64,000 bases of DNA from JALSRD01 sp964476595 (GCA_964476595.1 CAYZCL010000090.1:29527-93526), one strand, 5' to 3'; shown: positions 50,535-59,383, counted from the first letter of the stretch. Made by a program: numbers and translations. The notes: generated by a model not told the origin, from the sequence alone.

Positions 50535-51062
50535 CTATTTTTTCAGATAGTACTTCAATCCCCGCTCAATGGCATCCTGGCCGCGGGAAATGGCATCGAA
50601 ACCCATATCGATCATATGCAGGGCCGCATTGTTGGTCACTTTCCCGTAACTGACACGCATACTCTCCAAGGTGTAATCGGCGATCTCTTTCAGCGCCTCG
50701 AGTTCCTCGAAACGTCGCCGGCGGTAAAAATCGGCATACTCCCGGCGGATCAACAACGCCACGCCCATCAATTTGGCCTCGCACTGAAAGCGTGTGGCCA
50801 GCAGGCTCATGGAGTCCATGATCAAACGCTGACTGCTGAGGCTGTTGATGTCCTTGGACACGTCGCTGGCCAGGATCTGCTGCAAGTCCTGACGCAGGCC
50901 CAACAGGCGGCGACCGCTCTGGTTCAGCCGGGCGGCAATGGCCTTGATCTCGCTGTCGCCCCCGGTCTCCGCCGGGCTTCCTGCGGCTGTCGCCGTTCCA
51001 ATCATCAGCATCAGAAGCAGCACGGCCCCCGCCGCACTTGCAGTCATCCTGAAGCGGCTCAT
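50535..51062 (-). CDS. Exported helical protein of unknown function
   Basis: A 175-residue protein with a signal peptide (about residues 1-28: hydrophobic core AAGAVLLLMLMIGTATA). The mature part is strongly helical with coiled-coil periodicity (LNQSGRRLLGLRQDLQQIL, RRRRFEELEALKEIADYTLESM) and one Cys. The start codon is uncertain: an open frame extends to 51242, but the signal peptide makes ATG 51062 (or 51047) the sensible choice. It is the first gene of the run with PilZ-like and GGDEF genes, 22 bases upstream of the former, so it may be the periplasmic sensor of that set. No family recognised. Confidence 0.6.
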   Translation of the reverse strand: MSRFRMTASAAGAVLLLMLMIGTATAAGSPAETGGDSEIKAIAARLNQSGRRLLGLRQDLQQILASDVSKDINSLSSQRLIMDSMSLLATRFQCEAKLMGVALLIRREYADFYRRRRFEELEALKEIADYTLESMRVSYGKVTNNAALHMIDMGFDAISRGQDAIERGLKYYLKK

Positions 51063-51207
51063 GCCTTCGCCCCAGAACCGGCCAGCGGCGCGCGTTGCGC
51101 CGACGTATTCAAGTTGCGCGGCAGGCGGCCGATATTTACCGTTAGACCCCGCCGCAGCATCGATATGGCGCATGATGTTCGCCACACGGAAAAAACCGGA
51201 CACGTCC

Positions 51208-51381
51208 ATGATCCGAAAACTTCTCATATTGGGAACCATCATCTACTTCCTGCTGGCCAGAAACACAGGAGACCAGCTCTACGTTTTCCTTTCGACCTAC
51301 CTGGGCATGCTGACGCTGGCCGTGTGGTGCCGCGGCAGGAAATCCCCTCCGCCACCGAAGAAGGACAAGGAGGAGTCCTGA
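51208..51381 (+). CDS. Small membrane protein, 57 residues
   Basis: A short plus-strand gene: ATG 51208, stop 51379-51381. The product has a basic start (MIRKLL), a hydrophobic segment (LILGTIIYFLLA), a second hydrophobic stretch (VFLSTYLGMLTLAVW) and a polar tail (RGRKSPPPPKKDKEES). It is divergent from the exported helical protein and convergent with the hybrid kinase at 51428. The ribosome-binding site is weak. Composition looks like a genuine two-helix mini-protein, but there is no family support. Confidence 0.5.
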   Translation: MIRKLLILGTIIYFLLARNTGDQLYVFLSTYLGMLTLAVWCRGRKSPPPPKKDKEES

Positions 51382-51427
51382 TCCACCCTGCCCCTCACGG
51401 TGCCGGGGCGATCGGCAGGCCTTCGTG

Positions 51428-53359
51428 CTACTCCAGCAGTTCGTTGATCCTGCGGGCGACTTCGTGGATGTCGAATGGTTTCTGAATGAAGCCCTGGCAG
51501 CCCCTCGCCAGAATCTCCTCGGCCTGCCCGTCGAGGGCATAACCGCTCGACAACAACACTTTGACGTCCGGCTTGAGGGCCTTGAGGGTGTCGAATACTT
51601 CTCCGCCGCTCATCTGCGGCATGATCATGTCCAGGATCACCAGGTCGATGGAATCAGCGTGGGCCCTGAATATCTCCACCGCCTTGCGCCCGCTTTCGGC
51701 CCGCAGCACGCTGAAACCGAGCTTCTCGAAAAGCGCACAGCTGACCTCCAACACCATCTCCTCGTCATCGACCACTAGGATGGTTCCCTTGCCCACCACT
51801 TTGGGCTGCCGCACGTTTTCCCGGCGGCGGGCCTTGCGCTGCGAAGCCGGCAGGTAGATTCGGAAAGTCGTTCCCCCGCCCTTGATGGAATCCACTTCGA
51901 TGTATCCGTGATGCCCCTTGACGATGCCGTACACCGTAGCCAGGCCCAAGCCGGTTCCCCGGCCCATCTCTTTGGTGGTGAAAAAGGGCTCGAATATCCG
52001 CCGTTGCGTTTTCTCGTCCATGCCCTCGCCGCTGTCGGCGACCGCCAGGCGCACGTATCGCCCGGGCCTGGGCCGATAGGCCGCGCCGCGGATGTCCTCG
52101 TGGGAAACATCGGCTGTGCTGATGGTCAGCTCACCTCCGCCGGGCATGGCCTGCCAAGCATTGATGTACAGGTTCAGCAGAACCTGCTCCATCTGGCCCT
52201 GGTCGGCTTCCACCGCCGCCAGATCGGGTGCCAGGTCGGTGTGGATGGTGATCTCCCGCCGGGCTCGGCCGAAGGTTTCGGCCGTCTCTTTCACCAGCCG
52301 GTTGAGGTCCAGCGGCTTGATGGCGAAACGTCCCTTGCGGGCGTAGCCCAGCAGTTGGCCGGTCAGCTTGGCGCCGTTTTTGACTTGGTTTTCGATCTGC
52401 ATCAGTCCTTTGTAGTGGGGATGCGAGGCATCCAGGTCGTAGAGCAAGTAGGACACCATCCCCTGGATGGCCATCAGCAGGTTGTTGAAATCATGGGCCA
52501 CGCCGCCGGCCAGGGTCCCGATGGCCTCCATCTTCTGGGCCTGCTGGATCTCGGCGCGCAGCCGCTGGCGTTCCTCCTCGGCATGCTTGCGCGCCGAGAT
52601 GTCACGCGCAACACCGGCGATCCCCACGACCTGTCCGTCATTGCCGAAAACCGGGCTCACCAGGGTTTCGACCCATCCCGGAACCCCGCCGGAATCGGTG
52701 AAGGACGTTTCTGACGCTACCACCCTCCCCGAGTTGAGGGCCTCCAGATCCTGCCTTCGCAGGTGCTCCGCCATTGCGGGCGGCCAGATTTCCAGATCCG
52801 TCTTTCCCCGGATCTCTTCTCTTGAAAGACCGAATTCCTCGATGAACGTGCGGTTGGCCAGTAGGTAGTGCCCGTCAGGGTCCTTGAGCCAGGTCAGGTC
52901 CGGCAGGTTGTCCAGCAGTGCCTTGAGTTCCCTGCGGCGGTGGTCCAGTTCGGCCACGCGGGTCTCGCTTTCGGTTATTTCCCAGGCGGTCTCCACTACT
53001 TGCAGCACGCTGCCATCGTCCCCGACGATGGGACTGGCCTCCATCACCCACACCCGTCCGTCGGGGGTCACCTGCCGCTCCCGGACGGATTGTGCGTTTT
53101 CGAACGCCGCGACGGCCGCACACCGGGGGCAGGGTTCGTCACGCTGTGCCCAGCAGGCGAAGCAGCGTCGTCCGATAAGTTCGGCCGCCGGCTGCCCCAT
53201 GGCGTTGGCGGCGGCGCGGTTGACGTAACCGATGACGAAGCCCGGCTCCACCAGCAGCACGGGAACCGCCATGGCCTCCAGCATCAGCACGGCACAGCCT
53301 TCCGCTATGACCGGCTTGCGTTCGTCCTGACTCTGATGCCGCCTGAAGCTGCTCTGCAT
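51428..53359 (-). CDS. Hybrid sensor histidine kinase (PAS-PAS-HisKA-HATPase-REC), soluble
   Basis: A 643-residue kinase without membrane helices. The first PAS (about 20-130) contains a Cys cluster, RRCFACWAQRDEPCPRCAA. The second PAS (about 145-270) has WLKDPDGHYLLANRTF. HisKA has the acceptor His in GGVAHDFNN (about residue 289). HATPase_c shows DSGEGMDEK, FEPFFTTK and GTGLGLATVYG. The C-terminal REC has LVVDDEEM, VILDMIMPQM and FIQKPFD. ATG 53359 is preceded by AAGAAGG; a GTG at 53401 is less likely. From HisKA to the end it is strongly similar to the membrane kinase at 26022-28283, so the two are paralogues with exchanged input domains. Confidence 0.93.
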   Translation of the reverse strand: MQSSFRRHQSQDERKPVIAEGCAVLMLEAMAVPVLLVEPGFVIGYVNRAAANAMGQPAAELIGRRCFACWAQRDEPCPRCAAVAAFENAQSVRERQVTPDGRVWVMEASPIVGDDGSVLQVVETAWEITESETRVAELDHRRRELKALLDNLPDLTWLKDPDGHYLLANRTFIEEFGLSREEIRGKTDLEIWPPAMAEHLRRQDLEALNSGRVVASETSFTDSGGVPGWVETLVSPVFGNDGQVVGIAGVARDISARKHAEEERQRLRAEIQQAQKMEAIGTLAGGVAHDFNNLLMAIQGMVSYLLYDLDASHPHYKGLMQIENQVKNGAKLTGQLLGYARKGRFAIKPLDLNRLVKETAETFGRARREITIHTDLAPDLAAVEADQGQMEQVLLNLYINAWQAMPGGGELTISTADVSHEDIRGAAYRPRPGRYVRLAVADSGEGMDEKTQRRIFEPFFTTKEMGRGTGLGLATVYGIVKGHHGYIEVDSIKGGGTTFRIYLPASQRKARRRENVRQPKVVGKGTILVVDDEEMVLEVSCALFEKLGFSVLRAESGRKAVEIFRAHADSIDLVILDMIMPQMSGGEVFDTLKALKPDVKVLLSSGYALDGQAEEILARGCQGFIQKPFDIHEVARRINELLE

Positions 53360-53438
53360 GGTTGAGCCCTTCTTACCGCCAAAAAAATCGCCAACCTTCA
53401 CGACATTTTATCGGCTATTCAGTCCGGCGGCTTTAGGG

Positions 53439-53702
53439 TCAGCGCCCCCGGCGCCGGGCTTCCAACTGTTCGATCATAGCCAGTTTCTCGGCCACCAGTT
53501 CATCGGCCAGCGGCCGGGCGGCGAAATCACCGCACCACTGATCGCCAGCGGTGGTCGGCCACACGGTGAAACGCATGACGGCGTCCGCCGCTGCGGCGCT
53601 GACATCCGGCGCCGGCGCATTGCGGTGACACTCCCCCACGAAACCGTTGTCGCTCACCCCGCTCTGCCGCCAGTATTTGCAACCCTCACAGTTCTCTGCC
53701 AT
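53439..53702 (-). CDS. Small cysteine-containing protein of unknown function
   Basis: An 87-residue protein with a probable metal-binding pattern: CEGCKYWRQ, GECHRNAPAP and DQWCGDF, the last followed by a charged helical tail. Small proteins with CxxCxxW, ECR(R/H)xAP and WCG(D/E) motifs occur in many proteobacteria and phages without assigned role. ATG 53702 has GGAGAGG upstream. It is upstream of the hybrid kinase on the same strand (80 bases). Confidence 0.7.
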   Translation of the reverse strand: MAENCEGCKYWRQSGVSDNGFVGECHRNAPAPDVSAAAADAVMRFTVWPTTAGDQWCGDFAARPLADELVAEKLAMIEQLEARRRGR

Positions 53703-53765
53703 CGATCCTCTCCATTGTCGTTTTCCGAAATCCGGTTCCCCATCCACCGCCCGGGCGAATGCCTT

Positions 53766-53972
53766 TCAGCGCGCCGGAGGCCGATCGCCCCGCCGCCCTC
53801 GGCGGCTGAAAGACAGGCAGCGCTTTCCGGAGGCGGCCGTCACCTGCGCCGAGGGCATGCCCCGGCTGCGGAACCCCATGGCCCGGCAGCCGTGGGGAAA
53901 CCGCGGGTTCCAGGTCACGAAGTAGTGCCGGCAGCAGTGACAGTCGATTCGCAAAGAGGCCTCAGTCTCCAT
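53766..53972 (-). CDS. Conserved small cysteine protein (sometimes mislabelled uracil-DNA glycosylase)
   Basis: A 68-residue protein with CHCCRHYFVTWNPRFPHGCR, then GFRSRGMPSAQV and SSG-like ASGKRCLSF. This pattern (CxHYYxTWDxxxPxGCxxxGFxSxxLPS, then SGxxCxxF) is, from memory, that of a widespread bacterial mini-protein whose function is unknown and whose database name is often misleading. The four Cys and nearby His suggest metal binding. ATG 53972 lacks a strong ribosome-binding site. It lies 58 bases from the divergent CheD-HDOD gene. Confidence 0.7.
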   Translation of the reverse strand: METEASLRIDCHCCRHYFVTWNPRFPHGCRAMGFRSRGMPSAQVTAASGKRCLSFSRRGRRGDRPPAR

Positions 53973-54030
53973 TGACTTTCGATCCGGAGGCGATTACATA
54001 AGAGTCATCTCATCCCGAAAAGGACATCCC

Positions 54031-55362
54031 ATGTTTCAACTGCAGCGATATCACGTCAACGCCGGCACCTTCCATGTCGTCAGCCGCCAGCCCATGATCC
54101 TGGAGGCCTACCTGGCCACCTGCGTCGGTGTCGCCCTCTACGACCCCGACGGCGGCGTGGGCGGGCTGGCGCACCTGCTGCTGCCCGAGCCGGTATCGGC
54201 GGATTCCACCGGCGATCCGGCCAAGTACGCCACCACGGCCATGCCTCTTTTCCTGCAGGCCCTGCGCGAGGCCGGCGCCGATCAGGGTCGGCTGAAAGCC
54301 TGCGTGGCCGGCGGCGCCCTGGTGCGGCCCCTGGGCGAAATGGACCTTTCGCTGAACACCGGCGGACGCACCGAAACGGCCGTACGAGAGTTCCTGGACA
54401 GACATGAAATCCCCATCGAGAGGGCCGAGACCAGCGGTTACCTCACCTGCCGTCTGAGCCTGGACACCCAGCGCTGGGAGACGGCCATCGACCCCACCGT
54501 GGAGGAGCGCCCGGCCCCGCAGGAAGCCATCGCCCCTCCTACCGAGCGGGACATCCAGCGGGCCATCGACAACCTGCAGCCCATACCCCAGATCGCCCTG
54601 GAAATCCTCAACTCCCTGGACAACAAAGAGTATGACGTGCAGAACATCGCCGACATGGTGCGCCAGGAGCAGGTCATCGCCGCCAGGACGCTGCAGCTGT
54701 GCAATTCGAGCTTTTACAACCGCGGTCGAAAGATCGAAACCATCGATCACGCACTCATCATGCTGGGCCGTGACCTTTTCGTCAAACTGGTGATTTCGTC
54801 CATCATCGAGGACTTTTTCAACCGCTATATCCAAGGGTATTCGCTGTGCAAGGGCGGCCTGTTTTCCCATTCCTTAGGTACCGCCATCACCGCCGAACGC
54901 ATTGCCCGTCACACCGGCAAGGCGGTGCCAGCCGTGGCTTACTCGGCCGGTCTGCTGCACGACATCGGCAAGGTGGTGCTGGACCAGTTCGTCTCCGATG
55001 TCTATCCCTTTTTCTACCGCCGTCTGCTGGACGGCAGCACGGACCTGCAGTCGGTGGAACAGGAGATCTTCGGTATCGATCACGCCCAGGTGGGGCTGCA
55101 ACTGGCCCGCAAGTGGTCCTTCCCGCAGTCCCTGACCGACGCCATCGGCTTCCACCACCGCATCGACACCCGCACGGACAACTCGTCTCTGCTGATACTG
55201 GTCCATCTGGCCAATCACCTCATGACCAGTTTCCACGCCGGGCTCAAACTGGGCGGACAGCACGCCACCGAAATCGCCTGGTGCCTGGGCAAACTCGGCA
55301 TTCCGCTGGCCGACTACGCGGTCATCGTAGACCTCGTTCCGATCCGACTCTCGGGCTTCTGA
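54031..55362 (+). CDS. CheD-HDOD fusion protein
   Basis: A 443-residue protein joining a CheD-like domain (about 1-155) to an HDOD domain (about 175-430). In the first, LATCVGVALYDPDGGVGGLAH matches the CheD active-site region, with Cys31 and His48 spaced as the catalytic Cys and His of chemoreceptor deamidase CheD. The position of the third residue (Thr in CheD) is Glu25 here. SGYLTCRLSLDTQRWETAI is the C-terminal CheD strand pattern. The HDOD part starts DNLQPIPQIALEILNSLD, has LLHDIGKVVLDQF and FGIDHAQVGLQLARKWSFP. ATG 54031 follows AAAGGA. It stands alone on the plus strand, 8 bases from the convergent next gene. It may deamidate receptors or sequester a CheD partner in response to an HDOD signal. 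Confidence 0.85.
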   Translation: MFQLQRYHVNAGTFHVVSRQPMILEAYLATCVGVALYDPDGGVGGLAHLLLPEPVSADSTGDPAKYATTAMPLFLQALREAGADQGRLKACVAGGALVRPLGEMDLSLNTGGRTETAVREFLDRHEIPIERAETSGYLTCRLSLDTQRWETAIDPTVEERPAPQEAIAPPTERDIQRAIDNLQPIPQIALEILNSLDNKEYDVQNIADMVRQEQVIAARTLQLCNSSFYNRGRKIETIDHALIMLGRDLFVKLVISSIIEDFFNRYIQGYSLCKGGLFSHSLGTAITAERIARHTGKAVPAVAYSAGLLHDIGKVVLDQFVSDVYPFFYRRLLDGSTDLQSVEQEIFGIDHAQVGLQLARKWSFPQSLTDAIGFHHRIDTRTDNSSLLILVHLANHLMTSFHAGLKLGGQHATEIAWCLGKLGIPLADYAVIVDLVPIRLSGF

Positions 55363-55370
55363 CCCCACCC

Positions 55371-55874
55371 TCAGTATACGTGCAGGCGCATGCTGTCGAG
55401 CATGCGCCAGGCCCGCTCGCGCTCCTGTTCATCGGCGTTGCGCGTGCTGGCAATGATCAGTTCGCGGATGATCTCGTCACTGACCCCCTGGGCCTTGAGG
55501 CGCTCGATATCCCGGATGCTCAGGGATGCAACGCCGCGGGTATCGTCGCCGTAACGCTCCGGCTGACGGTTGCGGACGAAGGACTTCTCGATTACCAGCG
55601 CCTTGATCTGGGCATCGCTGAGCCCGCTTTTTTTCAGGGCGATGAGCTCGTCGATGGACAGGGCACGGGTTTCGACCGTTTTTTCTCGGATGATGGCCTG
55701 CAGCAGGTCGCCCCGGATGCCCGCCCGTTGCAGCTTTAAAATCTGTTTGCCGGTCAGGCTCCAGGCGGTTCCGGCGGACAGGCACAGTACGACCAGGACA
55801 ACCAGCACCGTCGACAGGATGTGTCCACGGCCCAAGGTCTGTCGTCCGCAGCAGGGTTTCTCCAGATGCGCCAT
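55371..55874 (-). CDS. Hypothetical protein with N-terminal membrane segment
   Basis: A 167-residue protein with one hydrophobic segment (about residues 20-40, LSTVLVVLVVLCLSAGTAWS), either an uncleaved anchor or a signal peptide. Three related helical motifs follow, of the form LTGKQILKLQRAGIRGDLLQAII, LSIDELIALKKSGLSDAQIKALV and LSIRDIERLKAQGVSDEIIRELI (spaced 30-60 residues). Such short 'sIxxIixLkxaGvsdxiIxxLI' units occur in many deltaproteobacterial exported proteins with no known role. It is 31 bases after flgL on the same strand and probably the last gene of the chemotaxis-flagellar operon. Confidence 0.7.
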   Translation of the reverse strand: MAHLEKPCCGRQTLGRGHILSTVLVVLVVLCLSAGTAWSLTGKQILKLQRAGIRGDLLQAIIREKTVETRALSIDELIALKKSGLSDAQIKALVIEKSFVRNRQPERYGDDTRGVASLSIRDIERLKAQGVSDEIIRELIIASTRNADEQERERAWRMLDSMRLHVY

Positions 55875-55905
55875 GTTGTCTGTCTTTCCGTTGTTGGAGG
55901 CCCGA

Positions 55906-56796
55906 CTACTTCAAAAAGTCGAGCAGGGTCTGGGAGATGATGTTGGACGTCGCCGACAGGGCCGACTCGTAGGCGATCTGCTGCAGCTGCAGGTCAACCG
56001 CGGCTTCGTTGAGGTCAGCGTTCTCGGTGTCGGCCAGCAGGGTCTCCATGTTCAACTGCTCCTTCCGCCAGTGGGTCTCGGTGCTCTGCAGCCGGTCATA
56101 GGTTGCCGCGTATTGCCCCTGGACGCCCCTGACCTGCTCGATGGCGTCGTCCAGTGCGTCCACCTCGGCCGAAACGGCAGACGGGTCCCCGGCCTCCAGG
56201 CCGTCGATGATGTTCCGCAGGGTGTCGAAGACCAGGGTTCCGTCATCGGTGCGGAAGGGATTTTCCCCGCCGGCGTTCAGGCTGGCCTGGACGCCGTCCC
56301 CGATGGCCGTGCGCACGTCGCCTTCGTCCCCGGACCAAGTGGCGTTGTAGGCGTCGTCCCGGCTGACGGGCGGCTGGTCGGACCGGTGTCCGGCAAAGAT
56401 GTACTGATCGCCGTGGCGCATGTTGGCCATGTCCCGGACCTGGTCGTAGATGTCCTTGACGGCTTCGGCCGCCGTCTGGCGTGTGGCGTCGTCATAACCG
56501 TCGGGGTATTCCACGGCGATGCTCCGGGCCTGGTGAAGCAGATCGTCCACCATTGTCAGGGATGCATCGGCCACCTCCAGGCGCGACTTTCCGGCGGCGG
56601 TGTTGTCCTGGTACTGGGACAGAGACGCGATCCGGCTGCGGTAACGCAGGATATCCCTGGTACCGGAGGGGTCGTCCGAGGGTTTGCGCACGCGTTTGCC
56701 GGTGCCCAGCACCTCCAGGGAACGGTTGAAACGGCCGCGGCTGGTCGCCAGGCCATTGGTGGACGCCGTTGTGAGCATGTTCTGGGTGATTCTCAT
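55906..56796 (-). CDS. flgL: Flagellar hook-associated protein 3 (hook-filament junction)
   Basis: A 296-residue flagellin-like junction protein. The N-terminal D0/D1 helices MRITQNMLTTASTNGLATSR and LEVLGTGKRVRKPSDDPSG are typical, and the C-terminal helix ends ATSNIISQTLLDFLK. It links hook (via FlgK) to filament outside the cell and is secreted by the flagellar type III apparatus, so no signal peptide is expected. GGGAAG precedes the ATG. It follows flgK after 27 bases in the usual order. Confidence 0.95.
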   Translation of the reverse strand: MRITQNMLTTASTNGLATSRGRFNRSLEVLGTGKRVRKPSDDPSGTRDILRYRSRIASLSQYQDNTAAGKSRLEVADASLTMVDDLLHQARSIAVEYPDGYDDATRQTAAEAVKDIYDQVRDMANMRHGDQYIFAGHRSDQPPVSRDDAYNATWSGDEGDVRTAIGDGVQASLNAGGENPFRTDDGTLVFDTLRNIIDGLEAGDPSAVSAEVDALDDAIEQVRGVQGQYAATYDRLQSTETHWRKEQLNMETLLADTENADLNEAAVDLQLQQIAYESALSATSNIISQTLLDFLK

Positions 56797-56823
56797 GGTT
56801 TCTTCCCGTTGCGAAAGATTGCG

Positions 56824-58206
56824 TTACACCATGTTGACGAGGGTATCCAGCATCTCGTCGGTGGTGCTGATCAGCTTGGCGGCCGCGGCGTAGGCGTTCT
56901 GGAACTGCACCAGGTTGACCATTTCTTCATCCAGGGAGACGCCGGAAACCTCTTCGCGGTAGGCTTCCAGCTGCATCATGGAGGTCTGCTGCAGTTCGTA
57001 GCGGCTGTCGGCCCCCCGGGTGTCGTTGCCCACGTCGGCCACCAGGCCGGTGTAGTAGTCGGAAAAGGTTTCCGTCCCTCCGCTCATGGTCGGCCGGTAG
57101 GCCAAGTCGGCGATGGCCAAGGCGTTGCCGCTGCCGCCGGGCGGGCTTTCGGCGGCACCGGCCGCGGCGATCAGCCGGGGATCGTCGACGATGTTCTGGC
57201 TGACGCGCATGTCGGCCGCCGGGGTAGCGGTGGCACTGTCGAAAAAGGCGACGCCGGTGGTGTTGTCCAGTCCCCTGCCGGCCGCATGCTGCGCGTTGAC
57301 TTCGTTGATAACGGTGAGGGCCATGTCGTCCAGACGGTTGCGGTAGTCGGGAATGACGTCGTTCTTCATGGTCAGCAGCCCGCCCAGGGTTCCCGAATCG
57401 ATATCGTCGTGGGCGATGGGAGTACTTGTACCGGATCCGGGATCTGTGACCGCGAAATCGCTGCCGTCGTAGGAAAGCTCCCAGGCCGTGTCGCCGTCCA
57501 CCAGCGTCTCTCCGCCCAGGGTGACATCGATCACCGAGCCGTTTTCAGAAACGCTCACGTCCGCCAGTCCGGACAGTTTCTTTAATGCCTCGTCGCGTTG
57601 GTCCTTCAGATCATTGGGGGTCTGGCCCAGGTTTTCGGCCCGGCGGATGTCCTTGTTGAGCCGGGCGATCTCCAGGGCCGTCTCATTGATGTCCGACACG
57701 GCCTGATCAATGCGGCCCTCGACCTCGGAGGCGATGGAATCCAGGTCGTCAGCCATGTTCCGGAAGCGGTCGGTCATGTCCTGGGCTCGGGACACGAGGT
57801 TGGCGCGCTCGACGGTCCCGCCCGGGTTTTCGGCGAGATCCTGCCAGGCGTTCCAGAATTCGCTCATGGCCTTATTCAGGCCGTCGTCATCTGTCTCGTT
57901 GAACACAACCTCCAGCCGGTCCTGGACCTGTTTGCGCGCCTCCCACTCGCCTAGTTCCTGGCTCTCGCCGCGAATCTCGCCGGTAATGAAACGGTCGTAC
58001 AGACGCCGCACCTCGGTCACTTTCACACCACCGCCCATCTGGCCGGGCGTGCTGTCGACGGCCACGTCGTTGGCGAGCTCGACCCGTTGCCGGGTGTAAC
58101 CGGGCGTGTTGACGTTGGCAATGTTGTTGCCGGTAACGGTGATCGCCTTCTGCTGGGTCTGCAGGGCGCTGCGCCCGATGTTGAGTATCGATGAAAAGGT
58201 CGACAT
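56824..58206 (-). CDS. flgK: Flagellar hook-associated protein 1
   Basis: A 460-residue hook-filament junction protein. The start MSTFSSILNIGRSALQTQQK and NNIANVNTPGYTRQRVEL are the axial-protein D0 signature. The C-terminal helix with NLVQFQNAYAAAAKLISTTD and MLDTLVNMV completes the coiled-coil. Length is near the lower end for FlgK. GGAGGA lies directly upstream of the ATG. It comes 18 bases after cheB, so hook-filament proteins are co-transcribed with chemotaxis genes here. Confidence 0.95.
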   Translation of the reverse strand: MSTFSSILNIGRSALQTQQKAITVTGNNIANVNTPGYTRQRVELANDVAVDSTPGQMGGGVKVTEVRRLYDRFITGEIRGESQELGEWEARKQVQDRLEVVFNETDDDGLNKAMSEFWNAWQDLAENPGGTVERANLVSRAQDMTDRFRNMADDLDSIASEVEGRIDQAVSDINETALEIARLNKDIRRAENLGQTPNDLKDQRDEALKKLSGLADVSVSENGSVIDVTLGGETLVDGDTAWELSYDGSDFAVTDPGSGTSTPIAHDDIDSGTLGGLLTMKNDVIPDYRNRLDDMALTVINEVNAQHAAGRGLDNTTGVAFFDSATATPAADMRVSQNIVDDPRLIAAAGAAESPPGGSGNALAIADLAYRPTMSGGTETFSDYYTGLVADVGNDTRGADSRYELQQTSMMQLEAYREEVSGVSLDEEMVNLVQFQNAYAAAAKLISTTDEMLDTLVNMV

Positions 58207-58224
58207 GATTCCTCCTATGGCACC

Positions 58225-59283
58225 TCAGGCCGCCTGACGGTCCTGCTGGAGATGCGCGATAACGGTGTCCGCGATGTCGTCCAGGCCCACCACGCGGTCG
58301 ACGGCGTCTTTTTCAATGGCCGCCCGGGGCATTCCGAAAACAACGCACGATTCTTCATCCTGGGCCACGGTGAAAGCGCCCCGGCGCCGCATGTCCAACA
58401 GTCCGACAGCACCGTCGGCGCCCATGCCGGTAAGAAGCACCCCCAGCGCATTGCACCCGGCGTGGCGCGCCACGGACTTAAAAAGCACGTCCACGCTGGG
58501 TCGCTGGTAGTGCACCCGCGGACCGCCTTTGATCTTGACCACGTAGTTGCCGCCCTCACGCACCAGCAGCATGTGGCGGTTGCCGGGGGCGATCAGCGCC
58601 GTGCCGGGGATGACGCGGTCGTTGTGTTCGGCCTCGCGCACGGCCATGGCGCAGCGCCGGTCCAGCCGCCGGGCAAAAGAGCACGTAAACTTTTCCGGCA
58701 TGTGCTGCACGATGACGGTACCGCAGGTGCCGGGCGGCAGGCGCCGCAGCACCACCTCCAGGGCCCGCGTCCCACCGGTGGACGCGCCCATGGCCAGGAC
58801 CTTGTGGGTGGTCTGCATCAGGTCGGCGTCCAGCCGGGGACGTGATGCGCCGGCGTCCGGTGCGCTCCCGAGGGGCCGGATGGGGGCCGTCACCGCGGCC
58901 CGGATGGCGCGCACCAGGGCCGACGACAAATTTTCCACCGAAAACGAGGAACTAGGCTTGGCCAGCACCTCGACGGCCCCCAGGTCGAGTGCCTTCAGGG
59001 CGGTCTCACTGTTGCGCGGTGTCAGCGAACTGAGAACCACCACCGGCATGGGGCGGTACTTCATGAGTCGGGCCAGAAAGGACAGCCCGTCCATGCGCGG
59101 CATTTCCAGGTCCAGGGTCAGCACCTCGGGGTTGAGCGCGACGATCTTGTCACGGGCCACAAACGGATCCACCGCCGTCCCGACGATCCGAATGTCGGGG
59201 TGACGGGACAACTCCTCGGTGAGCACCTTGCGCACCACGGCCGAGTCGTCGACGATGAGTACTTTTATGGGATTGGATCGCAT
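58225..59283 (-). CDS. cheB: Chemotaxis response regulator, glutamate methylesterase
   Basis: A 353-residue protein with REC (VLIVDDSAVVRK, LTLDLEMPRMDGL, LAKPSS) and a C-terminal methylesterase domain carrying the catalytic triad: Ser in GASTGGTRAL, His in VIVQHMPEKFT and Asp in LTGMGADGAVGL. It removes methyl groups from chemoreceptors, and its REC is phosphorylated by CheA. ATG 59283 has AGGCGG upstream; the open frame to 59346 lacks support. A 100-base gap separates it from the HDOD gene. The linker of about 45 residues between the domains is Pro/Ala-rich. Confidence 0.95.
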   Translation of the reverse strand: MRSNPIKVLIVDDSAVVRKVLTEELSRHPDIRIVGTAVDPFVARDKIVALNPEVLTLDLEMPRMDGLSFLARLMKYRPMPVVVLSSLTPRNSETALKALDLGAVEVLAKPSSSFSVENLSSALVRAIRAAVTAPIRPLGSAPDAGASRPRLDADLMQTTHKVLAMGASTGGTRALEVVLRRLPPGTCGTVIVQHMPEKFTCSFARRLDRRCAMAVREAEHNDRVIPGTALIAPGNRHMLLVREGGNYVVKIKGGPRVHYQRPSVDVLFKSVARHAGCNALGVLLTGMGADGAVGLLDMRRRGAFTVAQDEESCVVFGMPRAAIEKDAVDRVVGLDDIADTVIAHLQQDRQAA

Positions 59284-59383
59284 GACAGACCGCCTTGACT
59301 GTCTCACGGGCACACGCTGCCGCCGGCTCCGCTGTGAATCGTCCACCCCGCCAGCCCGACTACCGGCCGGACCGGGGCCCCGG

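Noticed and set aside
55570..57585. 671-codon plus-strand open frame across flgL and flgK
   Set aside because: Shadow of the two flagellar genes, whose terminal helices and ribosome-binding sites are clear on the minus strand.
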